A stretch of DNA of 64,000 bases from NCBI RefSeq assembly GCF_902459665.1, contig NZ_CABPSL010000011.1, positions 62,001 to 126,000 of the forward strand, read 5' to 3'. Position 1 is the stretch's first letter; every line of letters starts with the position of its first letter. A program made the position numbers and the translations under genes. The stretch comes from Pandoraea cepalis (GTDB lineage Bacteria > Pseudomonadota > Gammaproteobacteria > Burkholderiales > Burkholderiaceae). The notes below the pieces were generated by a model. The model was not told where the DNA came from, ran no database searches, and worked only from the letters and a program-made list of their open reading frames with translations. Positions 27,429 to 37,087 of this stretch are shown here, piece by piece.

Positions 27429-28550
27429 GTGGCCATCCCCTTCCTGCAACAGGCGTATGTTGGCGCCTATCTGATGAAGCAACGCTTCAAGGGCAACAAG
27501 CGCTACCCGCTGGTGCTGATGCTCGAACCGTTGTTCCGCTGCAATCTCGCCTGCTCGGGCTGTGGCAAGATCGACTATCCGGACCCCATTCTGAACCAGC
27601 GCGTCTCGCTCAAGGATTCGCTCGACGCCGTGGATGAATGCGGCGCGCCGGTGGTCTCGATTGCCGGTGGCGAACCGCTGCTGCACAAGGAAATGCCGGA
27701 GATCGTCAAGGGCATCATCGCGCGCAAGAAGTTTGTCTATCTGTGCACGAACGCGCTGCTGCTCGAGAAGAAGATTGACGACTACCAGCCGAGCCCGTTC
27801 TTCGTTTGGTCGATTCACCTCGACGGCGACCGTGAAATGCACGACGCCGCCGTGTCGCAGGATGGCGTGTACGAACGCGCCGTGGCCGCCATCAAGCTGG
27901 CCAAGTCGCGCGGCTTCCGCGTGAACATCAACTGCACGCTGTTCAACAACGCCGACCCGGAAAAGGTGGCCAAGTTCTTCGATTCCACGAAGGAAATGGG
28001 CCTCGACGGCATTACCGTGTCGCCGGGCTATGCCTACGAGCGCGCCCCGGACCAGCAGCACTTCCTGAACCGCTCGAAGACCAAGCAACTGTTCCGCGAC
28101 ATTCTCAAGCGCGGCAACGGCGGCAAGAACTGGACGTTCAGCCAGTCGAGCCTGTTCCTCGATTTCCTCGCCGGCAACCGTTCGTACCATTGCACGCCGT
28201 GGGGCAACCCGACGCGCACCGTGTTCGGCTGGCAGCGTCCGTGCTACCTGCTTGGCGAAGGCTATGCCAAGACGTACACGGAACTGATGGATACCACCGA
28301 CTGGGACAAGTACGGCGTGGGCAACTACGAGAAGTGCGCCGACTGCATGGTGCACAGCGGTTTCGAAGCCACGGCCGTGAACGAGACGCTCTCGCACCCG
28401 TTGCGCGCGCTGGGCGTGGCGCTCAAGGGGGTACGCACGGACGGCGCGATGGCCGATGATGTTTCGTTCGCCAAGCAGCGCCCGGCCGAGTTCGTCTTCT
28501 CGAAGCACGTCGAGATCAAGCTCGACGAGTTGCGCCGGGCCAAGGCCTAA
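27429..28550 (+). CDS. hpnH: Adenosylhopane synthase, radical SAM protein HpnH
   Basis: 373 residues from a GTG start with AGGAG upstream. Attaches the 5'-deoxyadenosyl group of SAM to diploptene, the first step in building the C35 side chain. The radical-SAM cluster motif is Cys38-x3-Cys42-x2-Cys45 (CNLACSGC), with SIAGGEPLLH as the SAM-binding GGE. Extra cysteines near the C-terminus (YEKCADCMVHSGFE) belong to the family. The stop TAA is directly followed by the hpnA ATG. Confidence 0.95.
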   Translation: MAIPFLQQAYVGAYLMKQRFKGNKRYPLVLMLEPLFRCNLACSGCGKIDYPDPILNQRVSLKDSLDAVDECGAPVVSIAGGEPLLHKEMPEIVKGIIARKKFVYLCTNALLLEKKIDDYQPSPFFVWSIHLDGDREMHDAAVSQDGVYERAVAAIKLAKSRGFRVNINCTLFNNADPEKVAKFFDSTKEMGLDGITVSPGYAYERAPDQQHFLNRSKTKQLFRDILKRGNGGKNWTFSQSSLFLDFLAGNRSYHCTPWGNPTRTVFGWQRPCYLLGEGYAKTYTELMDTTDWDKYGVGNYEKCADCMVHSGFEATAVNETLSHPLRALGVALKGVRTDGAMADDVSFAKQRPAEFVFSKHVEIKLDELRRAKA

Positions 28551-29546
28551 ATGCCGTCGCGTGTCCTGGTCACCGGCGCCTCCGGGTTCGTCGGGTCTGC
28601 GGTAGCACGCGCGGCGCTGGCGCGCGGTCACGAGGTTCGCCTGCTGGTGCGCGGCACCAGTCCACGCGCGAACCTCGCCGATCTTCCTGTCGAGGTCGTG
28701 GAGGGCGATATGCGCGACGCGGCGTCGATGCAGCGCGCGCTTGCCGGCGTGGATGCCCTGCTCCACGTGGCCGCCGACTATCGTCTCTGGGCGAAAGACC
28801 CCAACGACATCATGCGGGCCAATATCGACGGCACGCGCACGGTGATGGAAGCCGCGCTGCGCGCGGGCGTCGGGCGCGTGGTCTACACCAGCAGCGTTGC
28901 CACGCTACGCGTGCATGACGCCGTTGGCCCCGTCGACGAAACCTCCCCGAACGACGAAGCCACGACCATCGGCGTATACAAGCGCAGCAAGGTCGCCGCC
29001 GAGCGTCTGGTCGAGCGAATGATCGCCCACGACGGTCTGCCCGCCGTGATCGTCAATCCGTCTACGCCCATCGGACCACGCGACATCAAACCCACGCCGA
29101 CGGGACGCATCATCGTCGAGGCTGCGCAGGGCAAGATCCCCGCGTTCGTCGATACCGGGCTTAACCTCGTGCACGTCGACGACTGCGCCGAAGGCCATCT
29201 GCTCGCCCTGGAGCACGGCCGCATCGGTGAGCGCTACATTCTTGGCGGCGACGACGTGCCACTGCGCGACATGCTCGCGGGCATCGCCGACATGGTGGGG
29301 CGCCGCGCCCCGAAGATCGCGCTGCCGCGCTGGCCGCTCTATCCGCTCGCGATGGCGGCGCAAGGCGTTGCGCGCTTTACCGGCAAGGAGCCGTTCGTCA
29401 CGGTCGATGGCTTGAAGATGTCGCGGTATCAGATGTACTTCTCGTCGGAGAAGGCGAAACGCGACCTCGGCTACAGCGCCCGTCCCTACGCCGCGGGCCT
29501 GCAGGACGCGCTCGCCTGGTTTGGCTCCGCCGGATATCTGACATGA
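28551..29546 (+). CDS. hpnA: Hopanoid-associated NAD-dependent sugar epimerase HpnA
   Basis: 331 residues, extended SDR. Rossmann motif TGASGFVG at about 8-15, SSVATL, and the YxxxK pair in GVYKRSKVAAE. HpnA is a marker of hopanoid loci; it may prepare or modify a sugar for side-chain decoration, but its reaction is not settled. Abuts hpnH and overlaps hpnB by four bases, so the three are co-translated. Confidence 0.93.
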   Translation: MPSRVLVTGASGFVGSAVARAALARGHEVRLLVRGTSPRANLADLPVEVVEGDMRDAASMQRALAGVDALLHVAADYRLWAKDPNDIMRANIDGTRTVMEAALRAGVGRVVYTSSVATLRVHDAVGPVDETSPNDEATTIGVYKRSKVAAERLVERMIAHDGLPAVIVNPSTPIGPRDIKPTPTGRIIVEAAQGKIPAFVDTGLNLVHVDDCAEGHLLALEHGRIGERYILGGDDVPLRDMLAGIADMVGRRAPKIALPRWPLYPLAMAAQGVARFTGKEPFVTVDGLKMSRYQMYFSSEKAKRDLGYSARPYAAGLQDALAWFGSAGYLT

Positions 29547-30745
29547 CCGTTCTGGCCTGGATCGCCGCGCTTTCGCTGGGCATCTGGATCTACCTGCTCA
29601 GCTCACAAGGCGGCTTCTGGCGTGCGCGCGAGCGCGACGATCTGGATGAAGACCGTCTGCCTGTGCCCGATGTCTGGCCAGCGGTGGCGGTGATCATTCC
29701 CGCGCGCAACGAGGCGGAATCGATCGGACAGGTCGTGGCATCGCTGTGCCGCCAGGACTATGCCGGGCGGCTGCGCATCGTGGTCGTCGACGACCAGAGC
29801 AGCGACGGCACAGCCGATCTCGCGCGCGAAGCCGCCGCGCGGGCGGCAGCCGACGGCTTCACGCGCCGCGTGGATGTACTCAGCGGCCAGCCCCTGCCCG
29901 GCGGCTGGACCGGCAAGCTGTGGGCCGTGAGCCAAGGGGTCGCGTTCGCGAGCGATCCGGGCACGAACGACGATGGCGTCGCCCCCGACTACCTCCTGCA
30001 CACCGACGCCGACATTGCCCACCTCCCCGAGAACGTACGGCGTCTGGTCACGCGTGCGGTGAGCGATGACCGCGTGCTCGTCTCGCTGATGGCGAAGCTG
30101 CGCTGCACCGCCTGGTTCGAGCGCACACTGATTCCAGCGTTCGTGCTGTTCTTCCAGATGCTTTACCCGTTCGCGTGGGTCAACGATCCGAAGAAACGCA
30201 TGGCTGCGGCCGCGGGCGGATGCATGTTGATCCATCGCGCCTCGCTCGAAGCCGGTGGCGGCATCGAAGCCATTCGCGACGAGATCATCGACGACTGCGC
30301 GATGGGACGCCTGCTCAAGCGGCAAGGCGCGATCTGGCTGGGGTTGACCGAGCGCGCCCTGAGCGTGCGTCCGTACGATAACCTCGGCGAGATTCGCAAG
30401 ATGGTGTCGCGCACGGCCTACGCGCAGTTGCAGTATTCGCCGGTGTTGCTTGCGGGCACCCTCGTCTCGCTGCTGCTTACGTTCATCGTGCCGCCGGTCA
30501 TGACGATCTTTGCCACGGGCATCGCCCAATGGCTCGGCCTCTTTGCGTGGATAGCGATGACGCTGGCCTACGTGCCGATGTTGCGCTTCTACCGGCAGCC
30601 GTCGAGCTTCGGCCCGTTGCTGCCGCTCGTCGCTGCGCTCTATACCGTCTTCACGTTCGACTCGGCGCTACAGCACTGGCGCGGTCGCGGTGGCATGTGG
30701 AAGGGACGCGCTCAAGCACGCGGCCAGCAATCGTCGGACGCTTGA
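29543..30745 (+). CDS. hpnB: Hopene-associated glycosyltransferase HpnB
   Basis: 400 residues. A GT-A type family 2 glycosyltransferase anchored by an N-terminal helix (residues 2-20) and three or four C-terminal helices (about 300-385). Catalytic-domain marks are IPARNEAESIG, VVDDQSSDGT, the DTDADI acidic motif written here as HTDADI, and a distal DEIIDDCAMGR. It probably transfers a sugar to a hopanoid side chain at the inner membrane. The ATG overlaps the hpnA stop. Confidence 0.92.
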   Translation: MTVLAWIAALSLGIWIYLLSSQGGFWRARERDDLDEDRLPVPDVWPAVAVIIPARNEAESIGQVVASLCRQDYAGRLRIVVVDDQSSDGTADLAREAAARAAADGFTRRVDVLSGQPLPGGWTGKLWAVSQGVAFASDPGTNDDGVAPDYLLHTDADIAHLPENVRRLVTRAVSDDRVLVSLMAKLRCTAWFERTLIPAFVLFFQMLYPFAWVNDPKKRMAAAAGGCMLIHRASLEAGGGIEAIRDEIIDDCAMGRLLKRQGAIWLGLTERALSVRPYDNLGEIRKMVSRTAYAQLQYSPVLLAGTLVSLLLTFIVPPVMTIFATGIAQWLGLFAWIAMTLAYVPMLRFYRQPSSFGPLLPLVAALYTVFTFDSALQHWRGRGGMWKGRAQARGQQSSDA

Positions 30746-30777
30746 ACCGGCACACGTAATGGCGTGTGCCAGAAGGC

Positions 30778-30817
30778 AAAAATGCCAGCCCGTCTGCAAC
30801 GACGCGCTGGCATTTTT
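30778..30817. terminator. Bidirectional terminator between hpnB and hpnG
   Basis: Twelve-base perfect arms (30778-30789 and 30806-30817) with A5 on one side and T5 on the other. A second small stem, GGCACACG/CGTGTGCC, lies just before it (30749-30770). Confidence 0.85.
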
Positions 30818-30861
30818 ATTGATTGCCGTCTTGATGAGGCGCGCAAGAAACGACGCGGCGA

Positions 30862-31557
30862 TCAGATCCCCGCGGCCACCGCGCCGAAGCCATCGCCCAG
30901 TGTGAGGGCGATGACCTCGCGTCCATGGCGCATGGCCTGTTTGGCACGGCTCGCGTCTTTCCCGACACTCAGCAGCGAGGGCAATTGAAGCGGATTGACG
31001 GCGAGCGAGCGCAGCACGCCGAGGATATCGGTGGAGCCGTCGCTGCGAAGTCCGGCGAGCGCCGCCGGGGGGAGCGATCGCTCCGCCGGGTCGATCACCA
31101 CGCGGGCGGCGACGAACGGTAGTCCGTGCGCCTGTGCCACGCGTGCGACGATGTGCGACTCCATGTCGGCCGCCGCCGCCCCGCTCTCGCGCCACAGTGC
31201 GGCCTTGTCGTCGGCCCTGACGACGGGGGCCGTCACCCCGGCCAGATCGGCGTGCAAGGCGTCGGGCATCGCACGACGCAGCGCATCGGCCCAGCGCACG
31301 CACGACACATACGCGTGCGCCTGCTGCGGCATATCCAATACCCTATGCGCAATCACCCATCGACCGGGCGCCACGCCGGGCCTCAAACCGCCCGCCGTGC
31401 CAAAGCTCACCAGCCCGCGCGCGCCGTCGCGTGCCATTGCGGCCTGCAGGTCTGACGCGAGCGTATTGTTTTGCGCGCAGACCACGACCACTCCGTCGCC
31501 GCGCGCGATGCGCGCTTCGAAAGGCATGCCGGTCACCACGATGATGGGCGGGGTCAT
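30862..31557 (-). CDS. hpnG: Hopanoid-associated phosphorylase/nucleosidase HpnG
   Basis: 231 residues, nucleoside-phosphorylase fold (VVTGMPFEARIA, LVSFGTAGGL, ADMESHIVARVA). HpnG removes adenine from adenosylhopane to give ribosylhopane, directly after HpnH in the pathway. The start ATG at 31557 is eleven bases past the shc stop; the longer open frame upstream of it lies in the shc coding sequence and is ignored. Last gene of the leftward shc-hpnG transcript. Confidence 0.9.
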   Translation of the reverse strand: MTPPIIVVTGMPFEARIARGDGVVVVCAQNNTLASDLQAAMARDGARGLVSFGTAGGLRPGVAPGRWVIAHRVLDMPQQAHAYVSCVRWADALRRAMPDALHADLAGVTAPVVRADDKAALWRESGAAAADMESHIVARVAQAHGLPFVAARVVIDPAERSLPPAALAGLRSDGSTDILGVLRSLAVNPLQLPSLLSVGKDASRAKQAMRHGREVIALTLGDGFGAVAAGI

Positions 31558-31568
31558 GGCGGGCGCGA

Positions 31569-33641
31569 TCACATCCCGCACGGCACCGGGCAGTCGTTGC
31601 GCACCGTCAGGTTGCGGTATCGCGCGAGTGCCCACAGCGGGAAGAACTTGCGATAGCCGTGATAGCGCAGATAGAACACGCGCGGGAAGCCCGTCGCCGT
31701 GTACAGGGCTTCGTCCCACAGCCCTTCATCGTTCTGCGTACTCAGCAGATAATCGACACCGCGCTTGACCGCCGGGTCGTCGGCCTTGCCCGCCGCCATC
31801 AGGCCGAGCAGCGCCCACGCCGTTTGCGACGCCGTGCTCGGTGCCGCTTCGTAGCCCTGGTAGTCGAGCTTGTAGCTCTCGCCATCCTCGCCCCATCCGC
31901 CGTCGGCGTTCTGGATCGAGAGCAGCCACTGCGCCGCGCGCGCCATGGCCGGATGCGCCGGCGACACCCCCGCCGCCTGCAGGCCGCACATCGCCGACCA
32001 CGTGCCGTACACGAAATTCATACCCCAGCGGCCGTACCAACTGCCATCGGCTTCCTGATCGTCGAGAATGTATTTCAACGCCAGATCGGCCGAGGCCTTG
32101 CGCTCCGGCGATGGCGGCAATTGCGCGAGCATCGACAGGCATCGCGCGGAGACGTCCACCGTCGGCGGATCGAGCAAGGCGCCATGGTCCGAGAACGGGA
32201 TGCTGTTCAGATACAGATGCGTGTTCTCGGGCTCGAATGCGCCCCAGCCGCCGTTGCCGCTCTGCATGCCGATGACCCACTCCGTGCCGCGATCGATCGC
32301 GTGACGCATCGGCCGCGGGCTCGCGTCGACCGTGTCGTTCTCGAAGGCGCCCACGAGTTTCTCGTAGCGATCCATCGCCATGGCGACCACGGCGGTGTCG
32401 TCGACATCCGGGTAGTGCGGATTCGCGAACTGGAAGGCCCAACCGCCCGGACGCACGTTCGGGCGGCGCGAAATCCAGTCGCCGCGCACGTCCAGGATCT
32501 GCAGCGGAATGAGCCACTTGAGCCCCTTGCCCGCCTGCTCGATGGCGCGCTTGTCGCCGGTTTCGAGCAGCGCGTGCGCGGCCAGCGCGGTGTCCCACAC
32601 CGGCGACAGGCACGGCTGCACATAAGTCTCGTGATCGGCGGGCGTCACCAGCTTCTCGACCGACCGGCGGGCCATCGCGCGGCTCGGATGCGCTTCGGGA
32701 TAGCCAAGCGCGTCGTACATCATGACCGCGTTGGCCATGGCCGGATAAATCGCACCGAGGCCGTCTTCGCCGTTCAGGCGTTCCTCGACGAACGCGACGG
32801 CACGCTGGATCGACTTCTCTCGCAGTTTTTTCGGAAAGAACGGATCGAGGGCTCGCAGCACATGATCGACGCCCGAAAAGCACGTGAACCAGAAGCGGCT
32901 CTGGTGCGGTGCGCGCCTGGGCGGACCCACGTCTTTGGGACTGCCGATAAACAGCTCGTCGATGCCGACACCCTTGGGATTACGGGCGCGCGGGCGCTTG
33001 GCTTGCAGCACAAGCAACGGCACGATCACCGTGCGCGCCCAGTACGACACCTTCGACAGATGGAAGGGGAACCACTGCGGCAACAGCATGATCTCGACGG
33101 GCATCATCGGCACGGCCTTCCACTCCAGCACGCCGTACAGCGCCAGCAAGATGCGCGTAAAGACGTTCGAGTTCTGCGCGCCGCCGCGCGAGAGGATGGC
33201 CTCGCGGGCGCGCACCATGTGCGGGGCGTCAATGGGATCGCCGATCATCTTGAGCGCGAAATACGCCTTCACGCTCGCGCTCATGTCGAACTTACCCTGG
33301 TGGAACAGCGGCCAGCCGCCGTGCTCGCCCTGGATGCGGCGCAGATAGACGGCGATCTTCGCTTCGAGTTCGGCGTCGACCGGCTCGGCCAGATGGTGAC
33401 GCAGCAGCACGTATTCCGCCGGAATCGTGGCGTCGGCTTCCAGTTCGAAGAGCCAATGACCGTCGTCTTGTTGCAGGTCGAGCAATGCTGCGATCGAGCG
33501 GTCGATACCCGTCTCGAGCGTCTGCGTTGCCATTGCCGTGCTCACCTTCTGGGCAAGCTCGGTATGCAGTTTGAGGTCCACGGCCGTGGCAGTGGCCGTG
33601 CGTCGCGCTTCCTTTTCGGAAGCATCGCGTATCGTGTCCAT
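31569..33641 (-). CDS. shc: Squalene-hopene cyclase
   Basis: 690 residues, also called hpnF. Monotopic membrane enzyme cyclising squalene to hopene and hopanol. The catalytic DxDD acid motif is DVDD at 412-415, and several QW repeats are visible (for example SGNGGWGAFEP, DGSWYGRWG, NADGGWGEDGE, NDEGLWDEALY). An N-terminal extension of about 40 polar residues precedes the first barrel, common in proteobacterial versions; a later Met at about 37 could also serve. Followed closely by hpnG. Confidence 0.95.
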   Translation of the reverse strand: MDTIRDASEKEARRTATATAVDLKLHTELAQKVSTAMATQTLETGIDRSIAALLDLQQDDGHWLFELEADATIPAEYVLLRHHLAEPVDAELEAKIAVYLRRIQGEHGGWPLFHQGKFDMSASVKAYFALKMIGDPIDAPHMVRAREAILSRGGAQNSNVFTRILLALYGVLEWKAVPMMPVEIMLLPQWFPFHLSKVSYWARTVIVPLLVLQAKRPRARNPKGVGIDELFIGSPKDVGPPRRAPHQSRFWFTCFSGVDHVLRALDPFFPKKLREKSIQRAVAFVEERLNGEDGLGAIYPAMANAVMMYDALGYPEAHPSRAMARRSVEKLVTPADHETYVQPCLSPVWDTALAAHALLETGDKRAIEQAGKGLKWLIPLQILDVRGDWISRRPNVRPGGWAFQFANPHYPDVDDTAVVAMAMDRYEKLVGAFENDTVDASPRPMRHAIDRGTEWVIGMQSGNGGWGAFEPENTHLYLNSIPFSDHGALLDPPTVDVSARCLSMLAQLPPSPERKASADLALKYILDDQEADGSWYGRWGMNFVYGTWSAMCGLQAAGVSPAHPAMARAAQWLLSIQNADGGWGEDGESYKLDYQGYEAAPSTASQTAWALLGLMAAGKADDPAVKRGVDYLLSTQNDEGLWDEALYTATGFPRVFYLRYHGYRKFFPLWALARYRNLTVRNDCPVPCGM

Positions 33642-33762
33642 GGCATTCTTGCCTACTCAAAGGCGTGTGATCGGCGCGGCGTACGCGCCGGTTAAACAGT
33701 GTCATTGACGATAGGTGCCGGGTTCTGTCGCCCGGCTCATGCGCGAGACGGTTCGACAAGCC

Positions 33763-35016
33763 TCAGGCGGGGTGCAGCACGTCGGCCGCCCGGTTGCCGC
33801 TGCGCAGCGCGCCTTCGATGGTCGCGGGCAGGCCGGTGGCCGTCCAGTCTCCGGCGAGCGCGAGATTGCGCCAGCGCGTGCGCGCGCCGGGGCGACGCTT
33901 GTCCTGCGCCGGCGTTGCCGCAAACGTGGCGCGCTTCTCGCGCACCAATTGCCACACCGGCATTGGCGTGGCGGGTACCTGACAGGCGCGCGCGACCTCG
34001 TCCCAGATGCGCAGCGCGAGCGCTTCCCGCGATTCGTCGAGCAAATGGTCCGCCCCGCTGATCGTCACCGACAACCGGCCGTCGAACGCGAAGATCCAGT
34101 CGCTCACGCCGTTCACCACGCCGATCATCGGCGGGCAGCCCGGCGGGGGCGACACCTGGAAATGGGCGTTGACGATGGCCCGGTATTCGTCGGGCGTCGT
34201 CAGGTCCGGCACCAGCCCAGCCGCCACGTTCGGCGGCACCGCCAGCACGACGGCATCGTCCGCCGCCAACGCCTGCGGTCCGTCGCCAAAATCGATCGAC
34301 GCCACTCGACTGTCGTCCGGCGCAAATCCCAACGCCCGCACGCGGTGCTGCATCATCACATGCGCGCCGTTCGCTTCCAGGAATGCCAGCGCGGGCGTGA
34401 CGAACGATACGTCCAGGCCCTCGCTCGCGATCAGCGGATGACAGGCCTTGCCGCCCGCCGCGAGCGTCTCGCGAATGACGGCGGCCGCCATTTGTGCCGA
34501 GCCTTCGGCCGGATCGGCGTTGAGCACGGCGAGGAATAGCGGGTGAATCAAACGCTGATAGAGCGCGGGCGGGCAACGCATCGCGTCGGTCATGGTCGCG
34601 TCGGGTCCAGCGCGCAGCAGCGGCGCGAGCGACAGATAGTCCGACCACTTCGTGCCCGGTACGCGGGCGTTGCTGTCGAATATCCACCATGGCAGGCGCC
34701 CTTCCGACAGACGCACCGTCCAGCGCTCGTCGCTCGTCAGATCGACGAACGCGAATTCCGCACGATCGGGGCCGGTCAATGTGTGTTCGGAGCCGATGGT
34801 GCGCGTAAATTCGCGCATCGTTGTATTGCCCGAGAGCACCAGGTGATTGCCGTTGTCGATCACCGCGTTCAACTGCCGGTCGAAGTAGGACCGGCAGCGT
34901 CCGCCCGCCTGCGGTGCCGCCTCATGCAGCACGACCGGCACGCCACGCTTCACGAGCCTTACCGCGGCGGCCAGGCCTGCCAGACCGGCACCGATAACGT
35001 GAGCCGTGCCCGACAT
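33763..35016 (-). CDS. hpnE: Hydroxysqualene dehydroxylase HpnE
   Basis: 417 residues, FAD amine-oxidase fold. Dinucleotide motif VIGAGLAGLAAA at the N-terminus, PQAGGRCRS flavin loop, C-terminal LAGDWTATGLPATIEGA closing the FAD site. With HpnC and HpnD it makes squalene from farnesyl diphosphate by way of presqualene diphosphate and hydroxysqualene. The ATG at 35016 overlaps the HpnD stop (ATGA). The gap of about 120 bases to shc suggests one leftward operon hpnD-hpnE-shc-hpnG. Confidence 0.93.
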   Translation of the reverse strand: MSGTAHVIGAGLAGLAAAVRLVKRGVPVVLHEAAPQAGGRCRSYFDRQLNAVIDNGNHLVLSGNTTMREFTRTIGSEHTLTGPDRAEFAFVDLTSDERWTVRLSEGRLPWWIFDSNARVPGTKWSDYLSLAPLLRAGPDATMTDAMRCPPALYQRLIHPLFLAVLNADPAEGSAQMAAAVIRETLAAGGKACHPLIASEGLDVSFVTPALAFLEANGAHVMMQHRVRALGFAPDDSRVASIDFGDGPQALAADDAVVLAVPPNVAAGLVPDLTTPDEYRAIVNAHFQVSPPPGCPPMIGVVNGVSDWIFAFDGRLSVTISGADHLLDESREALALRIWDEVARACQVPATPMPVWQLVREKRATFAATPAQDKRRPGARTRWRNLALAGDWTATGLPATIEGALRSGNRAADVLHPA

Positions 35017-35864
35017 CAGAACGCCATCTGCCGCAGCAGCATCAGCATGAGACGCCAGCGCGGCACACGCACGCGCTCGCGAGGCACGGCGAAGCCGCGC
35101 GCAATGAGCTTGTCGAGGATCGCGCCGTAGGCTTTGGCCATCACAGCGGGCGCAATCACCACGCGGCGCGGGTAAGGCGCCATGATCGCGCGCGCCTTTG
35201 CATAATGTTCTCGGGCCTGCGCCACCAGGGGCGCACAGGCGCGGTCGAGCTGGGCGGCAACGACGTTCTGCGGCGTGACGCCCACGATGCCGGCCTCGGC
35301 CAGCGTCTCGCGCGGCAGATAGACGCGGCCGATGCCCGCGTCTTCGTCGATGTCGCGCAGGATGTTCGTTAGTTGGAGGGCGCGGCCGAGGTGATAGGAC
35401 AGATCGATACCGTCCTGCTCGGGCATGCCGAACACCTTGACCGACAGACGACCGACGGCGCTCGCCACGCGATCGCAATACAGATCGAGCGTGGGCAGGT
35501 CGGGCGCGACGATGGGGCCGCAGGCATCCATTTCCATGCCGTCGATCACGGCGAGAAAGTCGTCGTGCTTCAGGCCGAACTGCTTGACCACGCGGGCAAG
35601 GTTCGCGAGCGACGGCGCCGGGCGTCCGTCGTACAGATCGGCCAGATCGCGTCGCCACGCGGCCAGACGCGCCATGCGGCTCGCCGACGTGTCATCGCCG
35701 TCGTCGGCAATGTCGTCTACGGCGCGGCAAAAGGCATAAATCTCGAACATGCCTTCGCGCTGCGCGGGCGGCAGAATGCGCATGGCAGCGTAAAAACTGC
35801 TGCCCGACGCCACGCGTGCACTGCTTGGCTCAGGCGACATTTCGATTGGTTCGGCGACGCTCAC
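35016..35864 (-). CDS. hpnD: Presqualene diphosphate synthase HpnD
   Basis: 282 residues, squalene/phytoene synthase fold. Two Asp-rich metal motifs, AVDDIADD and NILRDIDED, and GRVYLP typical of the family. Joins two farnesyl diphosphates. The GTG at 35864 is preferred because GAGGAG stands five bases upstream; an ATG at 35840 and a longer frame to 35987 exist but lack such a site. Divergent from hpnC, with overlap into hpnE. Confidence 0.92.
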   Translation of the reverse strand: MSVAEPIEMSPEPSSARVASGSSFYAAMRILPPAQREGMFEIYAFCRAVDDIADDGDDTSASRMARLAAWRRDLADLYDGRPAPSLANLARVVKQFGLKHDDFLAVIDGMEMDACGPIVAPDLPTLDLYCDRVASAVGRLSVKVFGMPEQDGIDLSYHLGRALQLTNILRDIDEDAGIGRVYLPRETLAEAGIVGVTPQNVVAAQLDRACAPLVAQAREHYAKARAIMAPYPRRVVIAPAVMAKAYGAILDKLIARGFAVPRERVRVPRWRLMLMLLRQMAF

Positions 35865-36040
35865 GAGGCTCCTCGTCGTGCAGGGGAACGGGGTGACACC
35901 ACGGAAAAAACTCTGGGGATTCTTGCAAGGAGGGAAGTATACCGGGGATTGGCGCGACTTTCCCGCCAGGATTCGGAACGATAGCATAGAATCTCGGGGC
36001 CCTCAGCGCCGCCGCGTTGCCCCATTTGCCCACCCGCCTG

Positions 36041-36904
36041 ATGACTTCCGACGCCAAGATCGAGCATTACGAGAACTTCCCGGTCGCCAGTATCCTGCTG
36101 CCGCGCGAGATGCGCGCGCCGGTCGGCGTGATCTACAACTTCGCGCGCACGGCCGACGACATTGCCGACGAGGGCGATGCGCCCGACGCCGAGCGTCACG
36201 CCGGCCTCGCGGCGTACCAGGCGGAACTCGACAAGATCGCCGCCGGACAGCCCACGTCGCCCGACAAGCCGCTCTTTGCGGCCCTCGCGCGTGTCATTGC
36301 CGAGCATCGGCTCCCGGTCCAGCCGTTCTCCGACCTGCTGAGCGCGTTCGATCAGGACATCGACGTCAAGCGATACGCGACATTCGCCGACCTGCGCGAC
36401 TACACGCGCCGCTCGGCCGACCCGGTCGGGCGCATCATGCTCGCCCTTTTCAAGCTCGACACGCCCGAGAACATCGCCTGCTCGGACGACATCTGCTCGG
36501 CCCTGCAACTCATCAACTTCTGGCAGGACGTGGAAGTCGACTGGCGCAAGGCGCGCGTGTACCTGCCGCAGGACGACATGGCCCGGTTCGGGGTGACCGA
36601 TGCCGACATCGGCGCGCAGGCGTTCGACGAGCGCTGGCGCGCGCTCATGCGCTACGAAGTCGACTTCGCACGGCGGATGATGCTGCGCGGCGCGCCGCTC
36701 GCCAACCGTGTGCCGGGCCGCTTCGGCCTGGAACTATGTTGCGTGGTGCATGGTGGATTGCGCATCCTCGACCGGATTGAAGCCGTCAACTACGACGTCT
36801 TCCGTCATCGTCCGCAACTGGGAAAGGCCGACGGGCTGCGCGTGTTCCTGCGTGGCCTCGGCATGAAACTGAGCGGCACGCCGCCCAAAGCCCGCGCGGA
36901 CTAG
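36041..36904 (+). CDS. hpnC: Hydroxysqualene synthase HpnC
   Basis: 287 residues, the second squalene-synthase-fold protein of the pair. Metal motifs are ADDIADEGD and NFWQDVEVD; KARVYLPQDD follows. Converts presqualene diphosphate to hydroxysqualene. The ATG at 36041 is used although a TTG lies eight codons upstream. Divergently transcribed from hpnD across about 175 bases, so both halves of squalene synthesis could share a control region. Confidence 0.92.
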   Translation: MTSDAKIEHYENFPVASILLPREMRAPVGVIYNFARTADDIADEGDAPDAERHAGLAAYQAELDKIAAGQPTSPDKPLFAALARVIAEHRLPVQPFSDLLSAFDQDIDVKRYATFADLRDYTRRSADPVGRIMLALFKLDTPENIACSDDICSALQLINFWQDVEVDWRKARVYLPQDDMARFGVTDADIGAQAFDERWRALMRYEVDFARRMMLRGAPLANRVPGRFGLELCCVVHGGLRILDRIEAVNYDVFRHRPQLGKADGLRVFLRGLGMKLSGTPPKARAD

Positions 36905-37087
36905 CGTCTGCTCACAAGCGGCCACACGCGGGGCCAGCGGCTGCGACGTCATGCCGCAGGCTCCACACCGTCTGAGTGCGCCCGCGCTTGACCCATCGCA
37001 AGACCCGTTCGCGGGGCAGGTGCCAGACTGCCCTTTTCGCGTGGGCGCGCCGTCACACGGCGCCATCGCCCGCGCGAGCCCACCTCG

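Noticed and set aside
31659-33695. 678-codon open frame on the + strand opposite shc
   Set aside because: It mirrors the well-supported squalene-hopene cyclase gene; the product is rich in Arg/His/Gln low-complexity sequence and matches no family. High GC creates such antisense frames.
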